34,676 nt of DNA, taken from a virus. Below the pieces are notes generated by a model. That model made no database searches and had not been told where the DNA came from. It saw nothing but the letters and a program-made list of their open reading frames with translations. Both the position numbers and the translations under genes were made by a program. Shown here piece after piece: positions 6,602 through 14,383 of this stretch; position 1 is the first letter of the stretch, and the number at the start of each line of letters is the position of its first letter. The stretch is from IMG/VR virus record IMGVR_UViG_3300023174_006331, positions 1 to 34,676 of that record. One strand, 5' to 3'.

Positions 6602-7195
6602 ATGCATAATAAAATTATTGGCGTCTCTGGTTGCGCTAGAACTGGAAAAGATACTTTTTATAATATATTGAAGAAATATATACCAGAAGTAGAGCAAGTT
6701 GCACTAGCTTTTGAACTTAAAAAAGATTTGGATGAATTTACTAAATCAAAAATAGGTATTTCTGTATTCACAGATGATACAAAAGAAAAATCTCTAATTA
6801 GAGGCATCATGGTAGAATATGGAAAAATCAAAAGAATTCAAACAGAAGGAAAATACTGGACTTGTCTTGCTCAAAAAAAGATTAATGAAATTTTAAGATC
6901 TGATAAAATACCAGTTATTACTGATGTAAGATATGATATTTATCCTAAAGATGAATTCCATTGGCTAAAAGAAGAAAATGATGGAGTCTTGGTTCATATC
7001 ACAAGAATGTTTGGTTCAGATGAAATTCCACCAGCTAATGAAGAAGAATCTATTAATAATGAAAAATTGCGAAGTAAAGCTGATTATTCTATAACTTGGA
7101 ATACTGTTGAATCAAATAATGAAGCATGTAATGATGAAAATTTAAATGAAATTGTGAAAGGTTTTATAAAATATTATGATAAATTTAGAAAATAA
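6602..7195 (+). CDS. Deoxynucleoside monophosphate kinase (T4 gp1-like)
   Basis: A 197-residue P-loop kinase that would phosphorylate dNMPs to dNDPs. The N-terminal sequence IIGVSGCARTGKDT (5-18) is a Walker A of the G-x-x-x-T-G-K-D-T type typical of phage dNMP kinases and dephospho-CoA-kinase-like proteins. A later PVITDVRY block matches the second conserved region of that group. The P-loop starts a few residues after the ATG, which supports this start. It overlaps the sigma gene by 20 bases. Family assignment is good, nucleotide specificity is not readable. Confidence 0.8.
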   Translation: MHNKIIGVSGCARTGKDTFYNILKKYIPEVEQVALAFELKKDLDEFTKSKIGISVFTDDTKEKSLIRGIMVEYGKIKRIQTEGKYWTCLAQKKINEILRSDKIPVITDVRYDIYPKDEFHWLKEENDGVLVHITRMFGSDEIPPANEEESINNEKLRSKADYSITWNTVESNNEACNDENLNEIVKGFIKYYDKFRK

Positions 7196-7775
7196 ACCAG
7201 ACGAATACTTGATAATACAAATTCAAAAGAATAACTGTGAAAAAAGTTTAAATATTCTTATATCTAGGCATTCTCCATTATGTTACAAGATATATAAAAA
7301 ATATACTCCATCTTTTAATGTAAAAAATATAGATTTAAACGAAGTATATCAACAAAAGGATTATGTAATATATAAAACTGCTATGTCTTTTAAACCTAGT
7401 AAAAATGTTAAGTTCTCTACTTGGTTAGGCAATCAAATCAGATATCAATGCTTAAATGCAATTAATAAAAAAGAAGATATTATATATTTGGAACAAAAAG
7501 ATTTACAATTTTTAATAGATAAAAACGCTGATCAAACTAATGATAAATTAAATGAGTTAAAGGATTATATTGTTACTTTATTAGACCAATTAAAAGATCA
7601 TAGAATATCTAAAATTTTTAATATGAGATATTTTGAAGATGCATCAAATCAAACTTGGACTAAAATTGGCAAGAAAATGAATATGAGTACTCAAAATGCT
7701 ATTAATCTTCATAATAAAGGTGTTCAAATTTTAAAAAATAAGTTGACAAGCAAGGATTTGTTTGATAAAATATAA
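7176..7775 (+). CDS. Late-type RNA polymerase sigma factor (T4 gp55-like)
   Basis: A 199-residue protein resembling the small sigma factors of T4-like phages. KFSTWLGNQIRYQCLN at 79-94 aligns with sigma region 2.3-2.4 (compare KFSTYAxWWIRQAI), and the segment before it (VYQQKDYVIYKTAMSF) fits region 2.1-2.2. The C-terminal part (RYFEDASNQTWTKIGKKMNMSTQNAINLHNKGVQIL) looks like a region-4-type helix-turn-helix. It probably directs host polymerase to late promoters, and the repeated TGTGTAAWAT motif in this window is the natural candidate. The start overlaps the kinase gene by 20 bases. Confidence 0.75.
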   Translation: MINLENKPDEYLIIQIQKNNCEKSLNILISRHSPLCYKIYKKYTPSFNVKNIDLNEVYQQKDYVIYKTAMSFKPSKNVKFSTWLGNQIRYQCLNAINKKEDIIYLEQKDLQFLIDKNADQTNDKLNELKDYIVTLLDQLKDHRISKIFNMRYFEDASNQTWTKIGKKMNMSTQNAINLHNKGVQILKNKLTSKDLFDKI

Positions 7776-7800
7776 AAATAAGGAGATACTAAAAAACAAA

Positions 7801-8109
7801 ATGAGCGAAACAAATAATAAAACTGATTGGTCTAAGCGTGAGCTTGGAGCATTATGGAAAAAGAAGAGTGCAACACAAACATACCTAACTGGTCATCTAT
7901 CTTTTGAGGATGGTGAACGTATTAGCGTAGTCGTATTCTCTAATAAGAATAAGAAGAACGAAAATGCTCCAGATTTTCGTATCTACGTTTCTGAGAAGGC
8001 ACAAGGTAGTAAGCCAGTTCAAGCTACTTCTGCTGTACCAGCTAAGAAAGTAGTTGCCAAAGCTCCAGTAAAAGCCGTTGTTCAAGAAGAAGACGAAGAT
8101 ATTCTGTGA
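7801..8109 (+). CDS. DUF736-like small protein (102 aa)
   Basis: Residues in the first half (ALWKKKSATQTYLTGHLSF, then ISVVVFSNKNKKNENAPDFRIYVSE) match the DUF736 pattern seen in plasmid and phage proteins of unknown function: a small beta protein ending in K-x-N-x-x-A-P-D-F-R-I-Y. The tail is Ala/Lys/Val-rich and ends acidic (EEDEDIL), reminiscent of tails that bind partner proteins. The frame is open from 7762, but I place the start at 7801 (MSETNNK). An AAGGAG at 7780-7785 is 15 bases upstream, which is rather far. Codons here use more C and G than the neighbours, consistent with high expression. Its TGA overlaps the next GTG start. Confidence 0.72.
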   Translation: MSETNNKTDWSKRELGALWKKKSATQTYLTGHLSFEDGERISVVVFSNKNKKNENAPDFRIYVSEKAQGSKPVQATSAVPAKKVVAKAPVKAVVQEEDEDIL

Positions 8110-9194
8110 GTAAGGAAATTGCATTACATTTACCTGTCAATGCAGTAAGTTTTGGGCAGGTTTCAGTCGGTATTCTTAAAGAATTTTATAGAAGAAAACT
8201 GGAACCTTGCCTATTCCTTATAGGTAATCAAGCGGATTTAAGCGTTTATAATACAAATACTGATTTTAACAAATGGCTTGAAGGTTGTGTCTCTAAATCT
8301 TTAAAAGATCATAAAAGATCAAATCCTATATTTAAATTGTGGCATCTAAATGGCTCTTTGGAGTCTTATAGCGATAAACAAATTTTACTAACATTTTATG
8401 AATTAGATTCTCCAACACCAGAAGAAATTAATATATTAAAAAATAATCATAAAATTCTAGTTTCATCTGAATATTCAAAAAGAGTATTCGAAGATAATGG
8501 TATTACTAATGTAGATTATCTTCCTCTAGCATTTGACTCTGATAGTTTTCATATTAAAAAGAATTCTACTGTTTTAAAAGACAGAATAACTTTTAATGTT
8601 GTAGGAAAACTTGAGAGAAGAAAACATCATGCAAAGATTATTAAGTCTTGGGCAATGAAATACGGCAATAATAAAGATTATTATTTGAATTGTTCGATAT
8701 TCAATCATTTTATTAAAGCAGAAGATCATCCAAAATTACTTTCTAATATTCTAGAAGGAAATAAATATTTTAATATTAATTTTCTAGGTTTTATGCCTAC
8801 TAATGCTATATATAATGATTACCTTAATAGTGGAGATATTGTTGTTGGTATGAGTGGTGCAGAAGGTTGGGGATTACCAGAATTTAATAGTATATGCCTT
8901 GGTAAGCATGGAGTAATTTTAAATGCTCATGCTCACAAGGGTTGGGCAAATGAAGAAAATGCAGTACTGGTTAATCCTACTGGTAAAATCGAAGCCTACG
9001 ATGGCATGTTCTTTAAAAAAGGAATGCAATATAATCAAGGTAATATTTTTGATTTTAATCATAATGAATTCTTGTCGGCTTGCGATACGGCTATTCAAAA
9101 GGTTAAGAATAACAGAGTTAATGAAGCTGGTATAAAATTGCAAAATAAATTCACTTATGAAAAAATGGTAGATTCAATTCTATCTTATGTATAA
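8106..9194 (+). CDS. Glycosyltransferase, GT4/group-1 type (GT-B fold)
   Basis: A 362-residue enzyme that probably moves a sugar from a nucleotide-sugar donor. The C-terminal half has the hallmarks of GT-B glycosyltransferases: FNVVGKLERRKHHAKIIKSW (start of the donor domain) and GAEGWGLPEFNSICLGK (the E-x7-E-like donor motif with a G-x-G-L-P-x-x-E core). No signal peptide or membrane segment is visible. Translation starts with GTG at 8106, overlapping the previous TGA. The target could be phage DNA, a virion protein or a host surface glycan, and the sequence does not say which. Confidence 0.83.
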   Translation: MSKEIALHLPVNAVSFGQVSVGILKEFYRRKLEPCLFLIGNQADLSVYNTNTDFNKWLEGCVSKSLKDHKRSNPIFKLWHLNGSLESYSDKQILLTFYELDSPTPEEINILKNNHKILVSSEYSKRVFEDNGITNVDYLPLAFDSDSFHIKKNSTVLKDRITFNVVGKLERRKHHAKIIKSWAMKYGNNKDYYLNCSIFNHFIKAEDHPKLLSNILEGNKYFNINFLGFMPTNAIYNDYLNSGDIVVGMSGAEGWGLPEFNSICLGKHGVILNAHAHKGWANEENAVLVNPTGKIEAYDGMFFKKGMQYNQGNIFDFNHNEFLSACDTAIQKVKNNRVNEAGIKLQNKFTYEKMVDSILSYV

Positions 9195-9547
9195 TGCCAG
9201 AATATTTATATCAACATCCAACTACGGAAAAAGTCATTAGTATTATTCAAAGTATTCATGATGAACATGAGTATATTGATTCTAATGGAATAAAATGGAA
9301 TCGTATATATACTGTTCCTCAAATGGGAATTGATACCAAGATGGATGCTTCTATGGATTCCAGAAAATTTGCTGAAATGACTGGTAGTAAAAAAGGTACT
9401 ATGGGTGATCTATTTGATCAAAGTAAAGAATTATCAGAAGCTCGCAAGAAAGTACATGGTGGAAAAGATCCAGTAAAACAAAAATATTGGGAAAACTGGA
9501 GCAAGAAACGAAAAGGCAAGAAACATCCTGAGATGTTCAAAGACTAA
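9194..9547 (+). CDS. Conserved small phage protein, FmdB-like N-terminus (117 aa)
   Basis: Begins MPEYLYQHPTTEKVISIIQS, like the zinc-ribbon FmdB-type proteins (MPxYxYxC) and the cysteine-free versions common in T4-like phages. No cysteines are present here, so metal binding is unlikely. The C-terminal half is lysine-rich (WENWSKKRKGKKHPEMFKD) and could bind nucleic acid. Function unknown. The ATG overlaps the glycosyltransferase stop by one base (TAATG). Confidence 0.7.
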   Translation: MPEYLYQHPTTEKVISIIQSIHDEHEYIDSNGIKWNRIYTVPQMGIDTKMDASMDSRKFAEMTGSKKGTMGDLFDQSKELSEARKKVHGGKDPVKQKYWENWSKKRKGKKHPEMFKD

Positions 9548-9554
9548 TTAAAAA

Positions 9555-9576
9555 TTGTTTAAATTAAATTAAACAA
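9555..9576. terminator. Possible bidirectional terminator between convergent genes
   Basis: TTGTTTAA (9555-9562) and TTAAACAA (9569-9576) form a perfect 8-bp inverted repeat with a 6-base loop, placed exactly between the ends of two convergent genes. It is entirely weak pairs except for two G-C pairs and lacks a clean U-run, so the call rests mainly on position. Confidence 0.4.
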
Positions 9577-9832
9577 AATTCAATTCAAGTTCTAAAGGAT
9601 TTACTGATTGTCCTCTATCAAATCTTTTGATAAAGTTTGTTCCTTTAGATGGCATATCAGCTATATAAGATTTTTTATTTTTTAATGAAATCTTAACGTG
9701 GTCTGCTAATACAGATACTGAATCTAGATTTCTAATACTAGATCTCAATGATCTTGCAATAGCACATCCTTGAGGGTCAGCTAATGTACCTTCTTTTATA
9801 TTTTTATTTGTTATCTTGATGTGTTTTTTCAT
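9569..9832 (-). CDS. Hypothetical protein (87 aa)
   Basis: Small unknown protein. The segment NIKEGTLADPQGCAIARSLRSSI resembles a recurring phage pattern in which a helix carrying C-x-I-A follows a short beta segment, but I cannot name the family. It overlaps the upstream gene by 29 bases, more than usual here, and no later Met gives a plausible start. Its stop lies in the inverted repeat shared with the convergent gene. Confidence 0.6.
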   Translation of the reverse strand: MKKHIKITNKNIKEGTLADPQGCAIARSLRSSIRNLDSVSVLADHVKISLKNKKSYIADMPSKGTNFIKRFDRGQSVNPLELELNFV

Positions 9833-10469
9833 CTTTTATTTCTTCTATAGAATATTCATAGCTATCACTATCTTCGGTAATCCATTTGGGACTATTTTCA
9901 ACAGTATAAATATGAGTATTAACTTTTCTTTTTAATAGAAGCTCGTTTGGTTTTGTAGCGAAACTAGGTTCGAATACTCTGACTCTATTATTTGGTTGAA
10001 TTGCATAATTTCCATTATCTAATTCTATTATATGACCGCTTTTATGTTGATCTGGTTGCTCGCTAAATCCAAAATTTAATTCATTATAATCACTATGAGC
10101 CCAATCAAGAGTAAATAAATATCTGCCATCATATTCTTTTCCAGTTCTTCCTGTATATCTAATTTTCTTATTTTGTAATACATAAAATTTTGTAACTGCA
10201 ACGTGATAACTAAAACTATCCCAAAGTTCAAGTTCAGATAAATCTTGTTCTTGAGTATTTTCTTTTTTACAAAATGCACTTATTGGTGCATGCCACCAAA
10301 TTCCACCATCTTCCATTAAAAAATTAAAAAGAGGCACTTGACTTGGAATACTTGTTAATCCAAAAATTAGACATTTATAATATTTATCATGGCTGTCTTC
10401 TTGATTTCTTAGGTAGTTACCTCGAACAAAGCATTCGATTGGAGGTATATTTGTATTAAGAAATGCCAT
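9804..10469 (-). CDS. Conserved phage protein of unknown function (221 aa)
   Basis: A 221-residue soluble protein with a striking aromatic, glycine-rich N-terminal half (IECFVRGNYLRNQEDSHDKY; FNFLMEDGGIWWHAPISAF). I recall similar sequences as conserved hypotheticals of large phages, without a known function. The C-terminus is acidic and charged. A TGTGTAAAT motif ends about 10 bases before the ATG on the minus strand, so it is probably expressed late, divergently from phoH. Confidence 0.7.
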   Translation of the reverse strand: MAFLNTNIPPIECFVRGNYLRNQEDSHDKYYKCLIFGLTSIPSQVPLFNFLMEDGGIWWHAPISAFCKKENTQEQDLSELELWDSFSYHVAVTKFYVLQNKKIRYTGRTGKEYDGRYLFTLDWAHSDYNELNFGFSEQPDQHKSGHIIELDNGNYAIQPNNRVRVFEPSFATKPNELLLKRKVNTHIYTVENSPKWITEDSDSYEYSIEEIKDEKTHQDNK

Positions 10470-10478
10470 TGTTAATTT

Positions 10479-10509
10479 ATTTACACATTAATTGATTATC
10501 TGTGTAAAT
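10479..10509. promoter_or_regulatory. Divergent pair of late-promoter motifs (TGTGTAAAT)
   Basis: TGTGTAAAT occurs at 10501-10509 on the plus strand, 24 bases from the phoH ATG (start to start). The same 9-mer occurs at 10487-10479 on the minus strand, 18 bases from the ATG at 10469. The two copies sit back to back in the 55-base gap between divergent genes. This is the clearest instance of the motif proposed as the phage late promoter. Confidence 0.6.
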
Positions 10510-10524
10510 TATAGAGTAAGTATA

Positions 10525-11268
10525 ATGTCTAAAAAACATAAACAAAAAGAAGATAAGTCTGTTCCTGTTCCTCAAAGAGATAAAATTGAAGGCTTCCTGA
10601 CTATTCGCGAATTAGAATGGACAGATAATCAAAAGAAATTCATACAATTATTACAAGATAAAAGTACTAAAATGGTACTTTGTAAAGGGCCAGCAGGAAC
10701 AGCTAAAAGTTTATTAAGCGTATATGCAGCTTTAAATGCTATTAATAATAAGAAAATAGGTGAAATATTCTATGTTCGTAACCCAGTTGAAAGCTCATCT
10801 CATAATTTAGGATTCTTAAAAGGAGATCTTCATAGTAAATTAGATCCTTATCTTCAACCATTGATGGATAAACTCCATGAATTATTACCAAAGAACCAAG
10901 TAGAAATGCTCTTGAAGCAAGAGAGAGTAAAAGGACTACCAGTTGGATTTTTAAGGGGTTTAAGCATTAATGCTAGTTATATTATATGTGACGAAGCTCA
11001 AAATTTAAGTATTCATGATTTTCTTTTAATTACTACTAGAATGGGCAAATTTAGTAAATTAATATTAATTGGAGATATTCGTCAATCTGATATTAAGAAT
11101 AGTGGATTTGAAGCGACTTATAATTTGTTTGATAATAAAAAAAGCGTAGATAAGGGTATACATACTTTTAAGTTTGGCACAGAAGATATTATGAGAAATG
11201 ATATTTTAGCTTATATTATTGAAAAATTTGAAGAGTTGTCTGAATCAAAACCTCATACACGCAAATAA
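10525..11268 (+). CDS. phoH: PhoH-like ATPase
   Basis: A 247-residue P-loop ATPase of the PhoH family, related to the N-terminal half of superfamily 1 helicases. Walker A is GPAGTAKS at 55-62, Walker B is IICDEAQN at 153-160, and downstream GDIRQSD matches motif III of the family. The frame is open from 10492, but a TGTGTAAAT promoter motif lies at 10501-10509, so I place the start at the ATG at 10525 (MSKKHKQKE). PhoH is very common in phages and may act on RNA, but its role in infection is not settled. Confidence 0.9.
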   Translation: MSKKHKQKEDKSVPVPQRDKIEGFLTIRELEWTDNQKKFIQLLQDKSTKMVLCKGPAGTAKSLLSVYAALNAINNKKIGEIFYVRNPVESSSHNLGFLKGDLHSKLDPYLQPLMDKLHELLPKNQVEMLLKQERVKGLPVGFLRGLSINASYIICDEAQNLSIHDFLLITTRMGKFSKLILIGDIRQSDIKNSGFEATYNLFDNKKSVDKGIHTFKFGTEDIMRNDILAYIIEKFEELSESKPHTRK

Positions 11269-11311
11269 AATTAAGTAGAAAAAAATATATTTAGGCTGTA
11301 TAATTTAAAAT

Positions 11312-11698
11312 ATGCCAAAAATATATTGTAGTTCATGTGGTAATCCAATACAGTATGCAGATGTTAAACCAAATTTCTGCACGAAATGTGGATGTAATTT
11401 AACAAGCGGAAAGGTAGTTCAAAATCAAGTAAAGGTTGAACCAGAAATAGAAATAATTCAAAAGCCTAGTATTTCTAGTCTTAACTGGGATATTGAAGTC
11501 AGCAAGCCAAAAGGTCAAAAATTAAAAGATTTAGCTAAAGGAGAGAAGAATCCTGTCTTTCAAAGAGACGCTGATGAATCAAGTTTATCAAAAGAAGAAT
11601 TTTTAAAAGAATTTCAAAAAGAAGCTGGAACTCTTCGTAGGGGTAGTCAGGCTCCAGATGATGATAGCGCTGATTATGCTGAAGATGATGATTCGTGA
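11312..11698 (+). CDS. Zinc-ribbon protein with acidic tail (128 aa)
   Basis: Residues 6-28 form a zinc ribbon (C6-x2-C9 ... C23-x2-C26) of the kind seen in zinc-ribbon domain proteins. The rest is low-complexity with a strongly acidic C-terminus rich in Asp and Glu. It may act as a small adaptor that binds polymerase or another protein. It has its own motif TGTATAAT at 11297-11304, just before the ATG, and its TGA overlaps the GTG start of the following sigma-like gene (GTGA), which suggests linked functions. Confidence 0.68.
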   Translation: MPKIYCSSCGNPIQYADVKPNFCTKCGCNLTSGKVVQNQVKVEPEIEIIQKPSISSLNWDIEVSKPKGQKLKDLAKGEKNPVFQRDADESSLSKEEFLKEFQKEAGTLRRGSQAPDDDSADYAEDDDS

Positions 11699-12372
11699 AA
11701 AAGCCAACATTTGAAAATAAATTTCAAGAAATAAATGTTGAAATATACAAAAGAAAACACAAGTGGAATTTAACTTCACTTGCTTGGATGGATTTTGATG
11801 ATGTAGCTCAAATATTAAGAATACATATTCATAAAAAATGGAAGATGTATGATCCAGATCAACCCTTAGCGCCATGGATTAATAGAATTGTTAGTAATCA
11901 AATTAAAAATTTAATAAGAAATAATTACGGCAACTATTCTCGTCCATGTTTGAAATGTGCAGCAGCTGAAGACGAAGATCATTGTAATATTTATGGTAAA
12001 CAATGTAATTCTTGCCCATTGTACGCTGCATGGGAAAAGAATAAGAAAAACGCACATGATACAAAATTACCTTTAGCTTTAGAAAATCATACAAAAGAAG
12101 TGCATGAAATGGAAGATGGCAAAATTGACATAGAAAGAAGTGCTAACAATATACATAAAAAAATGCAACAAGTACTTAAGCCTACAGAATGGAAGGTATA
12201 TCAATTGCTTTATATTGATCATAAAGATGAAGATCAAGTCGCAGCAAGTATGGGATATAAAACTAATGAAAAAAATCGTGCCCCAGGTTATAAACAAGTA
12301 CAGAATATTAAAAAATCTATTATTATTAAAGTTAGAAAATATCTTTATAGTGATGATGTGGATATATTATGA
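11695..12372 (+). CDS. Second sigma-like protein with inserted cysteine cluster
   Basis: A 225-residue protein whose N-terminal part, WMDFDDVAQILRIHIHKKW then PWINRIVSNQIKNLIRNNYG (about 31-79), matches sigma region 2 of ECF-like factors. The C-terminal part (LKPTEWKVYQLLYIDH, then a helix-turn-helix-like segment) matches region 4. Between them lies a cysteine cluster (C85-x2-C88, C97, C104-x2-C107) that could bind zinc and is unusual for a sigma factor. Translation starts with GTG at 11695. It may be a second phage sigma factor, or a sigma-derived DNA-binding protein serving packaging, since terminase genes follow. Confidence 0.62.
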   Translation: MKKPTFENKFQEINVEIYKRKHKWNLTSLAWMDFDDVAQILRIHIHKKWKMYDPDQPLAPWINRIVSNQIKNLIRNNYGNYSRPCLKCAAAEDEDHCNIYGKQCNSCPLYAAWEKNKKNAHDTKLPLALENHTKEVHEMEDGKIDIERSANNIHKKMQQVLKPTEWKVYQLLYIDHKDEDQVAASMGYKTNEKNRAPGYKQVQNIKKSIIIKVRKYLYSDDVDIL

Positions 12373-13448
12373 TCAATTTAGAATTAACAGATGAGCAGAA
12401 AAAGAAAATATTGGAAGAATGGAATTCGAGGCCATCTAATCCACCATCGTTAGCTGAATTAACTAAGTTAATTTTTGGAGAAGGATTTGATGGTAGGAGT
12501 CAAGAAGGAAAAGCTATTAAAAATTATTTAGCATCAAGACAAATTATACCAAAGAAAAGTCATGAATATGAAGCTAAAGGATTAATAGAGCTAACAGAGG
12601 ATCAAAAAGAATATATTAGCAATAATTGCTCAACAATGACTTCTGTTGAAATTGCTAAAACAATATTTAAAAATAACGAATTAACTAATTTAAATCAAGA
12701 AACTCGCAGTGTTGGTGAGTATATAAAAACATTAGATACTAAAGTAATTTATAGTAATCCAAATAATATTCCAGAAGGAGATTATAAGCCACCAACCACA
12801 TTCACTAGATGTTTATCTAGAATAAATAAATATGTCCATGAAGGTATTGATGAAAGTAAATTAACTGGTAAGCAGAAAAGAGATATACAAGCTATCATTG
12901 GATACTTGCATACTTATAGATTTTTACATCAAATCAATACATATCAAGATGAAAAAGAAAGAGAGCTTTTCGAGAGCAGTTTTGTAAGATATACTTATGA
13001 TAAGAATGACTTAACTCAAGAAGAAGTTGATCAATATATTGTGCTAGCTACAGAAGTTGTGATATCTTCTAATATCCAAGAAACTATTCAAGCATTGCAA
13101 ATGCAAATGGATAGTAATGTAGAAGCTGGAGAAAAGATTTCAATGTCTCTTGTAGAAGCTATTAGTACTTCTAGAAATGAATATAATCAATCTGTAAGTA
13201 GACAGCAAAAATTACTTCAAGATTTAAAAGTCAAGAGAAGTGATCGACTAAGTAAACAAGTTAAAGAGAATGCTTCTATATTGAATCTCGTTGAATTATG
13301 GAAAGAAGAAGAGAGTCGTAAAGAAATGATAAGATTAGCTGAAATGAGAAAAGAACTATTATCAAAAGAAGTTGAAAGATTAAGTACTATTGATGAAATT
13401 AAAGCTAGAATTTTAGGCTTATCAAAAGATGAAGTCTTGAATGGATGA
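12369..13448 (+). CDS. HTH/coiled-coil protein, possible small terminase subunit (359 aa)
   Basis: The N-terminal third contains two similar units, each with an L-T-x-(E/D)-Q-K start followed by a helix-turn-helix-like stretch (PSLAELTKLIFGEGFDGRSQEG and MTSVEIAKTIFKNN), then KNYLASRQ or GEYIKTLD. The C-terminal half is charged and heptad-like, a probable coiled coil (IRLAEMRKELLSKEVERLST). DNA-binding repeats plus an oligomerising region, two genes before the large terminase, fit a small terminase subunit, but I see no direct family match. It overlaps its neighbours by 4 and 8 bases. Confidence 0.6.
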   Translation: MINLELTDEQKKKILEEWNSRPSNPPSLAELTKLIFGEGFDGRSQEGKAIKNYLASRQIIPKKSHEYEAKGLIELTEDQKEYISNNCSTMTSVEIAKTIFKNNELTNLNQETRSVGEYIKTLDTKVIYSNPNNIPEGDYKPPTTFTRCLSRINKYVHEGIDESKLTGKQKRDIQAIIGYLHTYRFLHQINTYQDEKERELFESSFVRYTYDKNDLTQEEVDQYIVLATEVVISSNIQETIQALQMQMDSNVEAGEKISMSLVEAISTSRNEYNQSVSRQQKLLQDLKVKRSDRLSKQVKENASILNLVELWKEEESRKEMIRLAEMRKELLSKEVERLSTIDEIKARILGLSKDEVLNG

Positions 13449-14382
13449 GATGCAAGTTGAATGCAAAATTTGTAATCAATTATTTGCTGCAGATAAATTC
13501 TTACATCTGCACTTAAAAGCTCATAAAATAAATACGGCAACTTACTATCAAAAGTATTTTCCAAGATATGATCTACATTCTGAAGAAATGATTAACTTCA
13601 AGAATAAAGATCAATATTTTACTGACGACTTTAATAATAAAAATAATTTAAAAGCATACATTAAGAATTTAGATCAAAGCAAATTAGAACCATTTCTTGC
13701 TGGCTTATTGAGTAAAAGAAAAGAGCATAAAAATCTTGTATATGCTCCTACTCAAGTCGAGTTAAGATCTTTAATAATGCCATCTATTGTTACATTTGAT
13801 AAGTATAAATTAGATTATTATAGTATATGCGAATCCATAGGTCTTAAGAATAAATTTAAATCTTATAATGGAGAGCAGCTTAATTTTGAAGAATCTGAAG
13901 ACTATCAAATAATGGTTGATACTAGAGAACAGAATCCTCTTAAATTTAAATATCAACAGCAAGTGGCTAAACTAGATTTTGGAGATTATACTTTGAATGA
14001 TTTGCAAAAATGTTGTTTTACAGCTGTTGAAAGAAAAAATTTATCAGACTTTATTGGTACAATGAGTGCTGGTTATGACCGATTTAATAATGAAATAGAA
14101 CGAGCAAAGAACGCTAATTACTATCTAGTAGTACTAATCGAAGAGTCAATCAATGATGCGCTTTCTTTTAATTATTTGCCTCATATTTCAAAAAAGATTA
14201 AAGCTACTCCAGAGTTTATATTTCACAGAGTTCGAGAATTATGTCAAAAGTACGATAATATTCAATTTGTTTTTGCTGATGGTAGAAAAAGAACCTCAGA
14301 GTTATTAATTAAAATTTTAACTGGTAATTGTATACATAAGAAATATGATTTGCAATTACTTGTCGATAAAGGTATAATATAA
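13441..14382 (+). CDS. ERCC4/XPF-type nuclease with N-terminal C2H2-like zinc finger
   Basis: A 313-residue protein. N-terminus: one zinc-finger-like motif (C8-x2-C11-x12-H24-x3-H28). C-terminal half: an ERCC4 nuclease core with VDTRE (159-163), FGDY (180-183) and VERKN (196-200), the V-x-D-x-R-E ... GDY ... ERK layout of XPF/Mus81-type structure-specific endonucleases, followed by SDFIGTM and a helical segment. It could cut branched DNA before packaging, or act in recombination. It lies 1 base before the large terminase gene and overlaps the HTH gene by 8 bases, so the three are probably made together. Confidence 0.8.
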   Translation: MDEMQVECKICNQLFAADKFLHLHLKAHKINTATYYQKYFPRYDLHSEEMINFKNKDQYFTDDFNNKNNLKAYIKNLDQSKLEPFLAGLLSKRKEHKNLVYAPTQVELRSLIMPSIVTFDKYKLDYYSICESIGLKNKFKSYNGEQLNFEESEDYQIMVDTREQNPLKFKYQQQVAKLDFGDYTLNDLQKCCFTAVERKNLSDFIGTMSAGYDRFNNEIERAKNANYYLVVLIEESINDALSFNYLPHISKKIKATPEFIFHRVRELCQKYDNIQFVFADGRKRTSELLIKILTGNCIHKKYDLQLLVDKGII

Positions 14383-14383
14383 T

